A stretch of 64,000 nucleotides of DNA. It comes from Branchinecta lynchi. Taxonomy: Eukaryota; Arthropoda; Branchiopoda; Anostraca; Branchinectidae. Positions 1-10,376 of the stretch are shown here, one piece after another (position 1 is the stretch's first letter; the number at the start of each line of letters is the position of its first letter). The translations under genes were made by a program, and so were the position numbers. The notes beneath the pieces were generated by a model. It had not been told where the DNA came from and ran no database searches. It saw only the letters and a program-made list of their open reading frames with translations. Where the stretch lies: NCBI GenBank assembly GCA_023053575.1, contig JAKZAP010000005.1, forward strand, positions 6,572,001-6,636,000. Reading direction: 5' to 3'.

Positions 1-553
1 ATTTTGTTTTATTTAGCAGCAGTATAGTTCCTGGAACATAATCACGAATGCTGTTTCGTTCTAAATGATCTCCTGAATTTAAAACAACACCATTCAGAAT
101 TAGGTGTATCTTGTACTTTTTTTTATTTTGTTTTATTTAGCAGCACAAAAAGCTGCCTTTTCTTGGATCCAGTGTGACCACTTCGGAGCCTAATTCTGAG
201 CTGTTTTGAGCCCAGTGTGACCAAGCTCTTACTGGAAGCGCGGCTACAGGATTACCCAGGACTTTCTTTTTGGGCCCGCAGACGTCTTCGTTAGGGCTTG
301 GTTAGGGTCCTCACCACGTAGACAGACTTAAAATCTCTTTTATTTCCAAATGCTCACACGGTCTAGCCGATTTTTTTTTTTTTCGACAAAATAAAACAAA
401 TAGTCAAGAAATCGACATAGTTAATAAACAATCAGTAGACTATAGACAATTTGATGTCTGAGTTGTGAATTCAAGAAATCGACAGAGATAATAATTAAAT
501 ACAATCAGATGTCTAAAGATAAAGGATCATTCGACGGAAGCTGCACTGACTAC
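1..553. other. Left flank without recognised gene
   Basis: No exon or known element is recognisable here. A 20-base AT-rich phrase ending TTTAGCAGCA occurs at about 1-21 and again at about 125-145, so a short direct repeat is present. The last eight bases (546-553) are the left target-site duplication of the hAT element that follows. Confidence 0.5.
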
Positions 554-884
554 CAGGGGTGTCACCGGGGGGGGACGCCCCCCCCCCCCCCCCAATGCTG
601 TCGGCAAGTCGGTAAAAAAAGAACCGAGTCGGCGCGAAGCGCCGCGATTTTTCGTCAAAACAGTTGACTTTTTTCATGAAAACAGTCGGTTTTTCTGAAA
701 ATTGGTCGATTTTTCGTCAAAATAGTCGTTTTTTCTGAAAATCGGTCAATTTTTTTCAAAAATTGCATTTTTGTTGTTTGTTGAAAACAGTTGTTTTTTC
801 TGCAGAAAAAGTCGGTAAAAATTACCAGCCAGTCGGTAAATGCGTCGTCCTCCCCCCCAAACATTTTGGCTTGTAACGCCTCTG
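554..884. mobile_element. Non-autonomous hAT element (MITE), 331 bp
   Basis: The element starts CAGGGGTGTCACC and ends with GTAACGCCTCTG, imperfect terminal inverted repeats of hAT type. It is flanked by a perfect 8-bp target-site duplication, CTGACTAC at 546-553 and 885-892. The body is a run of degenerate short repeats of the type GTCGGTTTTTCTGAAAA and codes for nothing. The 8-bp duplication and CAG-type ends are established hAT hallmarks. The perfect duplication suggests a fairly recent insertion. Confidence 0.9.
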
Positions 885-1220
885 CTGACTACCTATATGA
901 AGCACCCGTGTTTTTTTCCGGAATTCTGGAATCTCGGATCAGAATCTCGGCGCCTGATACCCATCCGATCATGTCAGTCCTTTTGTTTACGACATTTACA
1001 GATCCATTAGCGCTTGACTTTTGAACGACCACGGTTCAGAACAATGCGCACTCCATTATTTCATTACACCGAGTTCTGATGCAGTTTCAAGGCTTTTTGG
1101 TGTTTCCACTGTCCCGGGAAACAAAGGACAGGAAAGAATTCTGGCTAGCCGCTGCCAGTGGGTGAAGCTTGACGCATTTTTGCGGAACGAGAACAAGCAA
1201 CAGACAGTTAGTTAGTTACC
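885..1220 (+). other. 5' flank and presumed 5' UTR of the PH-domain gene
   Basis: This stretch lies between the hAT insertion and the start codon at 1221. I see no TATA box at a convincing distance. The sequence just before the start is GTTAGTTACC, a good Kozak context (ACCATGG). Short open frames here do not join to anything. Confidence 0.4.
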
Positions 1221-1293
1221 ATGGAGTCCCCTCTGAGGATAGTTGGAGAAGTGAAAAAGGATTCGTCACCTAAATCAACACCAGTTGTTTCAG
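1221..1293 (+). CDS. PH-domain gene, coding exon 1
   Basis: Starts at an ATG in ACCATGG context and encodes MESPLRIVGEVKKDSSPKST then PVVS, leaving one base (G). The donor is CAG/GTATTT. The leftover G plus the first two bases of exon 2 restore a glycine codon and keep the frame open, which supports both the exon and the start. Confidence 0.7.
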
Positions 1294-4200
1294 GTATTTT
1301 TTCTGTTTTACTTGTTTTGTTTTTTGGGAGTGGGAGGAGACTACAGTAGATTTCGTAAACATCCCCTCCTCCGAAGTCCAGTAACTGCGGCTTAGAAATG
1401 TAGATTACCGTACCTCGGTTTTATGGTACAGGGTTATCAAATGTGACGCTAGAAAAACTTTCCGAAGCTGTGTCCGTGAGGGAGGGTAGAGTCGCTTTCT
1501 GAAGACTCCCTGTAACGCACGCCAGTCCATTAAAGTGGATGTGCAAAAATGGGTTTACTCTATCTGGATGTCAGTTAAAAGGTTGATACCAAATGTGATG
1601 ATAGGCAAACTTTCCGAAAGTTGTATCCGGTTGAAACCGGATTATGCTATTGAAAATGATGAATGTAGGGAGAAGGAAGCGACATTCCAGAACTAAGCAT
1701 TGGAAACCTTCATGCACTAAGAACATCGAACTTTCACTGCTGTTATCGACCAGGAATTTGCCTATATCTCTTGGCATTGTTTTCCCGGGGAGCGCTGTCA
1801 TCACAAGCGAACGAGTAAAAGAAACAACCGTGTTAAGGGTTGTATTTGCCTCAGTCTGCTGCCGCACATGAATGATCAGATCATCCGATCTCGTGACAGT
1901 AGCACCTGCACCCCTCATTTTTTCCCATCTTTATGTAGGTGTGGTTGATTCAGCGGAAGTGTCGAATTCCTGTGCTGTGAATTGGTACCCCACATGGATG
2001 TGTGTTCGCAATGGAGCTCTCAGTATTCACAAGGATACAGTACCTGCGGACCAGCCTGTGAACTGCTTCCATTTGGCAGGGGCAGGGGTGACACGAGCTT
2101 ATGTGGAAGACTGGCCACTTGCCTTCAAAGTTTCTCGAAACGACTTAGGATTGCTCTTGCGGGTAAGAATGTTGTTCTTATAAATAATTTTAGAGATTTT
2201 GAGAGTATTTTCCTGTAGAGAGTTTTGGAAGGAAAGGTATTCCAGGATGCCAAGATTTTATTATGATAAGCTTGGATAAGCACCCGGTTTACCTGTAATG
2301 AAGGGGTAAAACCTTTAAAAAGTCAAACGTTTCAAAACAATTGAAAAGATTAAAATTATTTCAAACACGGTAATAATCTTGTAAAATGCCTGAAAAATTT
2401 CCGCTTTTCCTAATCTTTTGCACACATTTTTGCAAAGCCATTCAAACTTTGCAAAAATTCGAAACAGTGTAAAAATTAAATTCCAAGACAAGTTAAATCA
2501 TTTCTCCAAAGTTTTACTAGGTCTCCTTTCGTTCTGAAGCGTTTGCTTTAAAGAATTTTTAGACTCAACTATCGCCGCAGCCATTGCACGCCATATTGAA
2601 GTGCTGAAGATCGGAGATATCGATACTCCGCAAGTCTAACTAGCTAGCTAGCCTATCCCTATTACCAGCCCTCCAAGAGGCCTAACAACAGAATCAGAAG
2701 AAGCTTTAAATGCGAGAAGAAATATTTCTTGTATTTTTGGGCTTCCAAGCTAGCCTACTACCTAAGCAACATCAGTAAGTTGGAGTTGCTTAGCTACAGA
2801 GTTCTCCCATTCATATCCTCATATGTGATATGCCCGGAGTAGGCTAGGGCACAATACAGTCGCCCTACAGTTAGGGGAGGGGTGTCATGTCTTTCCTAAG
2901 CATTTAGAACTGGGTTAGGACCCACCCAGTACTAATGAAGATCCAAATCGCCTCTTCAGATGTTTTCAGGGCCCTTAATTAACTACTTGGGCTAACTGGT
3001 GGTTGATTGCTGTCACACCCAGTGTATGAAAATGACCCTTGGTTGACGACCGCCCTTAGTTGTATCAAGAATAAATAAGGGAAGAATTGAGAAGACTTGA
3101 ATCATCCGACGTATCTTTCTGCCCGATTCTCAAGTATCGCGGGTGGAGCCCTACTCGGCGCCTGTCCCGACCACAGAGTAATTATTGGCGCTTGTTTTTT
3201 CTGATCGCCGTTCTCCGTGTCAAGAAAGTGCGCCGAATTCAAATTATACAGAAAATGGCCGACATTTTGCCGTATGCTCTACAGTTAAATCGCAGCTACC
3301 ACTAGTTTAAAAGACGAGATAAGGGGCTGAAGTACAGTGAGATGATAGAAGTGATGTTCAGTCAGGCAGAAAAGGACCGATTTGGACTGAATACTACAAG
3401 TTTAAAGAAGGAAGGGACATGCTTCCAAATGCTTTTACTCTAGGCTTAGAAAGTCAGGTAGAATATCCGTCTCTGGAGAAGTAAGATTTACTTCTCCTTT
3501 TTTCACACAAAAATATTCATGTAATCTCCATGGCTGGCAGGTTCATGGTGATGAAAGAAAAGAGTTTTAGTAGGATTTTAATGGGACTACCCAAGATAAT
3601 GATATACATTTGGACCAACAATAATAAGTTGTATCTCAAACGTAGACGTTTTGAATGATATCGTATAGTTGTCATTTCCATAATCAGTCATTAATTTAAA
3701 ATTAGGAAATACTTCAACCCAACTGTTATACCAACTGTTACCTATCCGAGAAATGCTATGAACTAAATTTTGTGTACAGTGTACAACTTAAAACAAAACA
3801 TAACAACTCTTTGGGTATAGCTAGTCAGCTATGCCCAAAATTCGAATTTGAATCATGCAAAAACATGATGATGTAAAAAAAACGATGATGAAAAAGCGGT
3901 CTGTTATTAGCATAGACTACGACAAATTTAGCCAGATGTAAAGTGCAACTATCCGAGATAATGATACACATTTTTGACCAAGAATAATACAATCAGCAAT
4001 CGTTAATTTAAAATTAGGAAATAGTTTACAACCTACTGTGTTTCGCAACTACACGAGAAAGTGATATGAACTAAATTTTGTGCAGATAGTACAACTTAAA
4101 AACAAAACATAATAACTCATTGAGTACATTTCGACAACTTAATACTTTAAATTGTCCAAGTTTAATACCTGTTCTAGATGCGATTCTTTACAGTCCTGAG

Positions 4201-7200
4201 AAGACCAAAATAAAATTACAATGATCACACCGATCCTATTGAATCTGAACTAAATGCATGCCTGTTAGGTCTATGCTTCAGCGTTCAAGTTGCTTAATTG
4301 CTCCCCTGAGTCATCAAACGCCGCATTCCCTTGGGCTTCACCGTCTTTGTGAAGGGTCGTGGTAACATAAGCTTCATATTGCAAATCTGACCCGAGATTG
4401 AAAAGTCGTTTCCATTTGTATTATCTTCAGAATCAGCACTGTTTGAATTTCCCGCCTTTTCTGAATGCTTCATCACTTTTCCTTGGAGGTAACACTTAAT
4501 ACTGCAAGAGGCAACACGCGAAGCTCCACCCAGACTCCACCTCCGGTAAATAATATCGGACCAAAAGATATCCAGGATGCTGACATCAAGGTTATGTGAG
4601 TTCTCAATTCTTCCCTTATTTATTCTTGGTTGTAGGTAGCTGTATTCTAACCTAGCCTACACTACACTGGTCCTATCACAAATGACTGCAGTGGCTAAAA
4701 ATGGATACGTCAGCGTCAGCTACAGTGATAAACGTATTTCGGCCCTTCTTTGCAAGGGTCCTCGTCAGGCTGTTGAATGTCAGGGACCAAAGGGATTGAA
4801 GTAACGAACCTGCAATCTTTTTTTTACTTCTTTTTTTTTTTTACTGGGAGAATTAAGCAGCGTAGCTAAGCAAGTTTTAAGAGGCTAGCTAGGTAGCCTA
4901 GAAACACCAGACAGCTGAAGCTTAGCGCATTGAAGCCTGATTGGAGATAGGCATTACAGATCATTTCTCACCGACATTTTCCACAATATCGCGTGCGATA
5001 TTCACGGCGATAGTTGCGGCGATAGTGGTTTTGTAAAAGCAAACGCTTCAACGAAATCTCTTAAACTTTTGAGAAATGATTTGTCTGGTTTTTAAGTTTA
5101 ATTTTGAAATTGTTGTGAATTATTGCAAATATCGAATGGTTTTGCAAAAATTGTGTGGAAGTTAGTAAAATAGAAAATTTGTTAAGGTGTTTGACAAGAT
5201 TAATCCCGTGTTTGAAATAGTTTTAAGCATTTCCATTGTTTTGAAAATTTGACTTTTGAAAGGTTTTACCCCTTCATAAATACCAATGCAACCTATTTCC
5301 ATATTGGCTCCATCCGTAATTGCTCGATTCCGTAATCTCAACTAGGAGTCCCGAAGACCTCAGCACATTCTAACCCTCTAACGACAACTATCTATCTTGT
5401 CTCGCTATTTTCGATGCGTATGCTCCCGCCGATTGTTTGCGCGAAGCTCACTCGTCAGAAAAATTGGTTATCTGAAACTTCGCTTTTTTTGCTAGAAGTC
5501 GATGGGCCCGGAGAAAGGCTTCGACAGCCAAAGCCGTGTGTAATATTTTAAAAGCCGAGCCTGGTTTAAAAGTACACAACTAATTTGTAGTGGTGGAACA
5601 GTAAACATTACTTCTGCCGCTTAAACCGTGGGCTCGAAGGATGCGGATTCGTATCCGAGCGCCCGAATCCGGTGCCGGAAATGAAAATATTTCGCGCCTC
5701 TTCAACTTCATATCAGTATACATAGATCAGTAATACATGGGGATGTGAACAGGTTACATGAGTTTGCCTTCGGACGGGATCACTGTTCATATGGCCGGCT
5801 TCTACCAGACTATTTTAGTGGTTTGCGAACTCTGTTCACAAGCCCCTCGGTAGCTCAAGTGGTAAGAACGCCTGCAATGTAAGCAGAGGTCCTGGGTTCA
5901 AGCCTCGGCTGAGGAGCATTTTTGTTTTTCAGTTCACTACTTATAAAATGTTTTCGTATGAGTTTTTTCCATGTTGTCAAGTGAGTAATTTCAAAATTCC
6001 TGGGGCCCATACATAGCTTTATGGAGAAAACACGAACGGAGATTACAGACAAAGATTGTCAGAGGGATAACACATGCTCATACCGTCTTTCAGAGAAAAA
6101 TATCTAGGTCACGGAGTTCTCCACTTTCGGTCTTTTTCGCCCCCGCGGGGTTGTAAGGCAAACTGAGAAGAACATACACTGTAAACGAAGATCTTGCAGT
6201 ATTTGCTACTGGGATTAATCTTGTCTCCAAAAAGATAATCTTATCTCTAATTTGGATTGATCTTATTTCAGTAAGGATAAGATCAATCCCAGTAGCGAAT
6301 ACTGCAGTTAAATTTAATCCTTACTCGGAGAAACTTTTTACAGAGTAGTTCTCCTTTTGTTGGCTCTTGATGAGATCGAAACAAGAACCCGACTTTTCTT
6401 CCAGTTCGAATCCCCCGACGAGTTCAACCGTTGGGCGAAATCTATTTCCATGGAAGTTCTTCGCTTCACGAAACTGGAGGAAGTAAAAAGCCTTGAAATT
6501 ATGGGCGAAAGTGACAGAAGTGCAGCTGTGAAGCAGTATATGAAGCATCAAGAAAACAGGGAAAACTCAACTAAGGAATCTGAGAAAGAGAAAGTGTACA
6601 TCGACAGTGACAAGACGAAAGACGAGATTGATGTGTTTGGCTATGAAAGCTGCGAGTTCGAAAGCTTCAGCTTCGAAGAACTAGAAATGGACCGAAAAAT
6701 ATATTTCGACAGCCCTAAAACGAAACTAGTTGACTACTGCAAGAAGCTCCCAACTATAGTCGAAAAAGCTGACATGGTCAACGAGCTGAAAGAAGTTTTT
6801 TCTCCAGATTCCCGACCTCTAACTCCCCGATTTGCTCCCGTCCCCCCAGCCTTCCAACAAGAGGTTTTAAAGCGTATTTCGCCGGAACCAACAAACGCAG
6901 GTCCGTCTAACCCAGACGTTCACGTCATTCAGCAAGAGTACCATGTTCACTATGATGAAAACGGTGAAGACCGCGTTAAAGCATGGACTGGTCCCTACAT
7001 ACTCCAGAGGGAGGAAAAGGAAGTGCTGGAAAACATAAACAATGTCTTCCTAACTAGGAGAAAGTTTGCCAGAGAGGAATGGATTCTGGAAGCGATAAAG
7101 AGAGTGGTGGCAGAGCATGAAGAGAAGATTTGGGAGATTCAGGAGAGACTTGCAAGAATCGATGAGGAGAGATTCGACGGTGAAAATAAGGGCAGGTTAG

Positions 7201-9849
7201 TTGTAATTTTAAAGGAAGGGCTGCGCCTAGGCAGGCAAGGTTTGGTTTGAATAGAAGGTAGCAGGTTCGGAAGTGAAGGAAATAATACTCTTGCCTTGTG
7301 GTTCGGAAGACTGTTGCGGACTGGAAGGAATTTTTGGCACCATCACCAGTTCCGTAAAATCCGGCCGCCTACACCTGATTGCCTGTCCACACCACTAAGC
7401 AATGGGACGATCCAGGCGAATGGACGGACCGGTATTCCCGTCCGAATTTTCTGCACATCATCAAGTTGATACGATAAGGAATTGACGATGGTGCGAAAAA
7501 TCCTGTAGAATTCTAGTCCACGACCCCCCGCCCCTGATCGTACGTCCGCAGATCTGTCGACCACTGCAGTGTGGGTGCCCTTATTTGACACCAATATACT
7601 TCGAATGACCACCCGATGACGCTATTTCGAGTTTCGCCGCCTGATGAACGAGTCTGCCTCCTCAAATGAAGCGCGGCCGTATTCTTTGCAGGGTTGCCAC
7701 ACCAAACAAAAAAAAATTAGAGAGTGACTTTTGGTCGAAAACAGACAGTGGTTTGGGAGTGAAATTTTGTTTTCATGAAACAAATGGGAAACGGTCACTT
7801 TTGGTGAGAATCAATGCTGCAAAAATTACAAATCTTAATTTAGTGTCCTTAAAATACGTGAAATAGTCACTTTTGGTCGGAATCACTGCTGGAAAATGAC
7901 ACCTCTGGACGTTTTTTGAAATAGAGTCAATTTTATATCCTACGTAGGACAAGAGTGACAGAAATAAAATAGAGTGACAATTCACTCTATCGTGCGACAT
8001 GTGTAAACCCTGTTTCTTTGCCGGCTCTAAGTCGCAGTCGATTCTGCGCAGTGAATTATCGTAAACAGTATACCGAAGCAAAAGTTGTTAATTAATCTTT
8101 ATCATGTTATATTAATCTCTAGACTCAGATGATTGCATATACAACCTGTCTGGCAGGGGCGTCGCCCCCCCACCCCCCAACTTTTTGAAATTCGGTAAAA
8201 CTTGGGCTTCTGGTGGTACAAGATTATACTAAAATTGTTCGGTATTTTTTACGGGGATTCGGTAGTTATACAGAATCCCAAATAGCCTATCGGTACAAAT
8301 CTATTCGGTATTATAATTGGGATTCGGTATAAATGTCATGGTTCGATAGTCGGTCACGAGGTGAGCGAATTTGCTGAGATTGGTAATTTCTCGATGCCAG
8401 ATCTATTCGGTATATTTATGGGGATTCGGCAGTTACACAGAATCCCGAATAGGCTATCGGTCCAGAATTTTCGAGTATCATGATTGAGATTCGGTAATTT
8501 ATTCGGTATAATTGTCAGGATTCAGTAGTTACCACGAATCCCGACTTTTGTTCCACTTTCAACAAAATTATACCGAATACGAATATTATTGGGTAGTTTT
8601 TCGATACCAAAACTATTCGATATGAGAACCGGGATTCAGTAGTTATACAGAATCCCGAATAGGCTATCGTTGTAGACTTTATTCGGAATAATAACTGGGA
8701 TTCTGTAATTTATTCGGTATAATTGCCTGCTGGATTGGGTAGCTTCCGCGACCAGCGAAACTCGAAACGGTCGGGTGAAGCCCTGGTCACAGACAAAAGG
8801 ACTGATCTGTGATTTCATCGATAGTCCTTACTTCTATTTTATTCCCAAAAGACGCCCTAATCATAAATGTCTGGAAAATTCCGTTTGCGGCGCTTTTTGT
8901 AATATTCTCTATTTTGTGGAAGGGTGTGTCATCGAATTGGTGTTAAAACCAGTTTTAGGATTGAGATTTGAGAAACATTAAAAGCCAGAATCTGCATGGA
9001 GATAGTTAAATTTGCAGGAAAAACTTAACTTAGAAAAATCTCGCATGCGGCGCCCACTTTAGGTGATCGTGGGGTAGTCTTGACTAGCTACAGTAGCTGC
9101 TGCTGCCGGGACGTCGCTTCGTCCGGTTTCTGAAATTCTCCGGATCTCTGGTTTTAATCGACGGAAAATGATAGAATTTGTAGAGAATCAGTCAAATTTT
9201 AGCCTACAGGAACAAAAAAAATCGATTTAGAAAGTTGGTTATAATCGTGATTTTAGCCTACAGGAACAAAAAAAATCGATTTAGAAAGTTGGTTATAATC
9301 GTGGTTATATTAAATAGAAGCTGTTACTGTAATCGTGCCCGGCAATATATTGTCCAAGTGGGCTTCGCAAAAACGCTGCCTAGTAGCTGGCTTATCGTCT
9401 TTCATGCTGCTCTTTATTGTTAAACTTTATGTACTAGGATTCGGTAACATTTTGGGCTCTGAACCCCGCCCCAAGGAAAATGTATTTGCGACACCCCTGC
9501 CGTCATGTGATACGTATGATAAATTATTAAAACTTCATAATTAGTTGCGGCGTTAAGAAGGATCTTCCGCAATTCGTTGCAACTATGAGATCACAGTGTC
9601 GACTTCATTCCTTGTCATGAATCTGTTGAAACAGAACATGTTCCTGAATAACTAAACTTGAGTAACATGCTATTTTTTGGCAGCTCAATTGTGGAATCCT
9701 ACGACTCATTGGGAAGGCGACTGAAAGACGAAGAGGCTTACCTTCAAGAAGCGCAAGCCGCTGCGCGAGTCCAAGAGAAGTTAGTTCAGGACTTGACCAT
9801 CCGGTTCGAAGTGGCACTTTCGAAAGGACTTCACGAGGTGGATGTTTAG
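1221..9849 (+). CDS. Spliced gene for an unnamed PH-domain, coiled-coil protein (about 450 aa)
   Basis: I do not recognise this gene by name. Seen exons are 1221-1293, 1939-2162, about 6346-7195 and 9684-9849 (stop TAG). Exon 1 to 2 and exon 3 to 4 join in phase across GT-AG introns. The first half looks like a PH domain: the sheet part reads WYPTWMCVRNGALSIHKD and EDWPLAFKVSRND, and the C-terminal helix reads FESPDEFNRWAKSI with the conserved tryptophan. PH domains usually bind phosphoinositides or proteins at membranes; that role here is inference. The middle is acidic and low in complexity, then comes a Pro-rich patch (PLTPRFAPVPPAF). The end is a charged helix-rich, probably coiled-coil region (EEWILEAIKRVVAEHEEKIW; LKDEEAYLQEAQAAARVQEK). 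Exon 2 ends in phase 0 but exon 3 needs a different phase, so a small exon is missing; 5496-5535 is the best candidate. The gene converges on NADK, 10 kb away. Confidence 0.72.
1294..1938 (+). other. Intron 1 of the PH-domain gene
   Basis: GT-AG intron of 645 bp. I see no repeat family shared with the rest of the window. Small open frames on both strands have no recognisable similarity and no supporting splice context. Confidence 0.55.
1939..2162 (+). CDS. PH-domain gene, coding exon 2 (N-terminal part of PH domain)
   Basis: Acceptor TTATGTAG/GT and donor CGG/GTAAGA are strong. The exon encodes 74 full codons including TWMCVRNGALSIHKD, NCFHLAGAGV and PLAFKVSRNDLGLLLR, the alternating strand pattern of a PH domain. 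It ends exactly on a codon boundary (phase 0). Confidence 0.78.
3067..4627. mobile_element. MULE-like non-autonomous element, copy 1
   Basis: Both ends match AAGAATAAATAAGGGAAG as inverted repeats of about 28 bp. A second copy is at 42867-44199. Flanks read AGTTGTATC on the left and GGTTGTAGG on the right, a degenerate duplication of about 9 bp. A 9-bp duplication with non-CAG ends suggests a Mutator-like element. The interior is AT-rich and holds no convincing frame. Confidence 0.7.
4703..4773 (-). repeat. Fold-back repeat arm with hammerhead-like core
   Basis: On the minus strand the order is CTGACGA, then a stem-loop GGACCCTT-GCAAAG-AAGGGCC, then GAAATACGT, a loop, and ACGTATC. This matches the hammerhead layout CUGANGA - stem II - GAAA - stem III - UH, with a perfect 6-bp stem III (ATACGT with ACGTAT). 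A normal stem I is not evident. The same block recurs at 16.6, 41.3, 48.3, 49.8 and 53.2-53.6 kb. Confidence 0.55.
5277..5843 (+). other. Intron sequence of the PH-domain gene, possibly with a small exon
   Basis: This is host sequence between the large element and the tRNA-like block. The only exon-like spot is at 5496, after a strong polypyrimidine acceptor. Confidence 0.4.
5496..5535 (+). CDS. Candidate 40-bp exon of the PH-domain gene
   Basis: It follows CTTTTTTTGCTAG, a good acceptor, and ends before GTGTGT, a weak donor. At 40 bp (3n+1) it would convert the phase-0 end of exon 2 into the phase needed by an exon 3 starting at 6346. It would add KSMGPEKGFDSQS between two strands of the PH domain. 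Only phase and acceptor strength support it. Confidence 0.3.
5844..5916 (+). pseudogene. tRNA-like sequence (tRNA pseudogene or SINE head)
   Basis: It folds as a cloverleaf: a 7-bp acceptor stem with one C-A mismatch, a D arm with an A box (TAGCTCAAGTGGT), an anticodon arm with loop AATGTAA, and a T arm with a B box (GGTTCAAGCC). TTTTT follows at about 5919. The loop would read TGT (threonine) but lacks the invariant U33. I therefore favour a decayed tRNA copy or a SINE promoter over a working gene. Confidence 0.6.
6195..6306. repeat. Short fold-back (hairpin) element next to exon 3
   Basis: Two 28-base arms, beginning TGCAGTATTTGCTACTGGG and ending CCCAGTAGCGAATACTGCA, are inverted copies with two mismatches, separated by about 56 bp. 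The hairpin ends 40 bp before the start of exon 3 of the PH-domain gene, so it lies at the branch point and acceptor region. Confidence 0.75.
6346..7195 (+). CDS. PH-domain gene, main coding exon (end of PH domain, acidic middle, helix)
   Basis: A single open frame runs through the exon. It begins near CAGAG/TAG, where three overlapping AG acceptors at 6342-6348 leave the exact start uncertain. It encodes ALDEIETRTRLFFQFESPDE and FNRWAKSI (end of a PH domain), then a Glu/Asp-rich region, a Pro-rich patch, and charged helices ending ERLARIDEERFDGENKG. It ends AAGGGCAG/GTTAGT with two spare bases. Confidence 0.78.
7689..8012. mobile_element. Non-autonomous hAT element, 324 bp
   Basis: Starts CAGGGTTGCCACACC and ends ATGTGTAAACCCTG. 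The flanks ATTCTTTG (7681-7688) and TTTCTTTG (8013-8020) are an 8-bp duplication with one mismatch. The body repeats phrases such as AGAGTGACTTTTGGTC in both directions. A relative lies at 31405-31684. Confidence 0.82.
8154..9499. mobile_element. Non-autonomous hAT element, 1.35 kb
   Basis: Ends are CAGGGGCGTCGCC and GCGACACCCCTG. The same family is at 58163-59563, where a perfect 8-bp duplication proves the boundaries; here the flanks match only at 5 of 8 positions, so this copy is older. The body is full of ATTCGGTAGTTATACAG-type repeats and has no transposase frame. Confidence 0.8.
9197..9304. repeat. 54-bp tandem duplication inside the hAT element
   Basis: The unit beginning TTTTAGCCTACAGGAAC occurs twice back to back (9197-9250 and 9251-9304) and differs only at the last base. 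The related element at 58163 has a single copy, so this is a local and recent duplication. Confidence 0.9.
9684..9849 (+). CDS. PH-domain gene, terminal coding exon
   Basis: Acceptor TATTTTTTGGCAG/C. The two bases left by exon 3 (AG) plus C make serine, giving GSSIVESYDSLGRRLKDEEA in frame. The rest (YLQEAQAAARVQEKLVQDLT) is helix-forming, and the frame ends SKGLHEVDV-TAG. A strong donor-like GTGAGT at about 9986 follows the stop and could mark a 3'-UTR intron. Confidence 0.75.
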
Positions 9850-10376
9850 TCCGATCAGCCAAAGACCTATGATTTGTTGTTCGTAGTTATCAGTCGTTTC
9901 TGAACAACCAGCAATGGGGTCGTGATTATTGTTAGAACTTCTGTCGATAGCCAATGCGCATAGCAATATCCACGTCCATGTGATGTGAGTATAAGCGGGT
10001 GCTGTTTCCCCGCTAATATGTATGCCATCTACGTTGCACAGAACCAAAGGCTAGTGTATCGAACATAGCTGAGGCGTGAGAATGCATTTGGGACAGCGAA
10101 TATAAGGTTTAAAGCCAAGCTGACCATTCATTACGAAAGAAATAGAAAACCGTGATTTTTTTATATTTATCTCTCGCACATCATCTTAGAGGGATAATTG
10201 GCTGATCAAGAAAAAACCCCGAAAATCACGGTTTTCTATTTCTTTGGGACAGCGTAAAGCCTGTAATTCACAGTCGGAGCAGGCAGTCTTCGCCATATTC
10301 CAGTTCAGCACTTCCAAGCGGACTAGTTTCTGTTAATCCCCCTGCGCCTCACCATCAGCACTTATTGACAGACACA
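9850..10376. other. Intergenic sequence with a perfect hairpin
   Basis: Nothing coding is recognised. A 24-bp perfect inverted repeat (10136-10159 and 10222-10245, starting AAAGAAATAGAAAACC) forms a hairpin MITE. TTTGGGACAGCG occurs at 10087-10098 and again at 10243-10254, flanking it. A single arm of the same hairpin lies beside NADK exon 4 (36878-36904). Confidence 0.6.

Larger units (their letters stand above)
2299..5276. mobile_element. 3 kb element with about 300-bp terminal inverted repeats
   Basis: The ends are TGAAGGGGTAAAACCTTT and its complement, and the similarity between the two ends runs for about 300 bp (2299-2620 against 4975-5276, with divergence). The element is flanked by TAA at 2296-2298 and 5277-5279, a 3-bp target-site duplication. 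Inside it carries a MULE-like insertion (3067-4627) and a fold-back arm (4703-4773). No transposase frame is visible. A TAA duplication fits PIF/Harbinger, but the superfamily is an inference. It sits wholly in an intron of the PH-domain gene. Confidence 0.75.
7196..9683 (+). other. Last intron of the PH-domain gene
   Basis: GT-AG intron of about 2.5 kb, mostly made of two hAT elements (7689-8012 and 8154-9499). Outside these, 7196-7688 and 9500-9683 show nothing recognisable. Confidence 0.65.

Noticed and set aside
5844..5916. Functional tRNA-Thr gene
   Set aside because: The anticodon loop lacks U33 and the terminal acceptor pair is mismatched.
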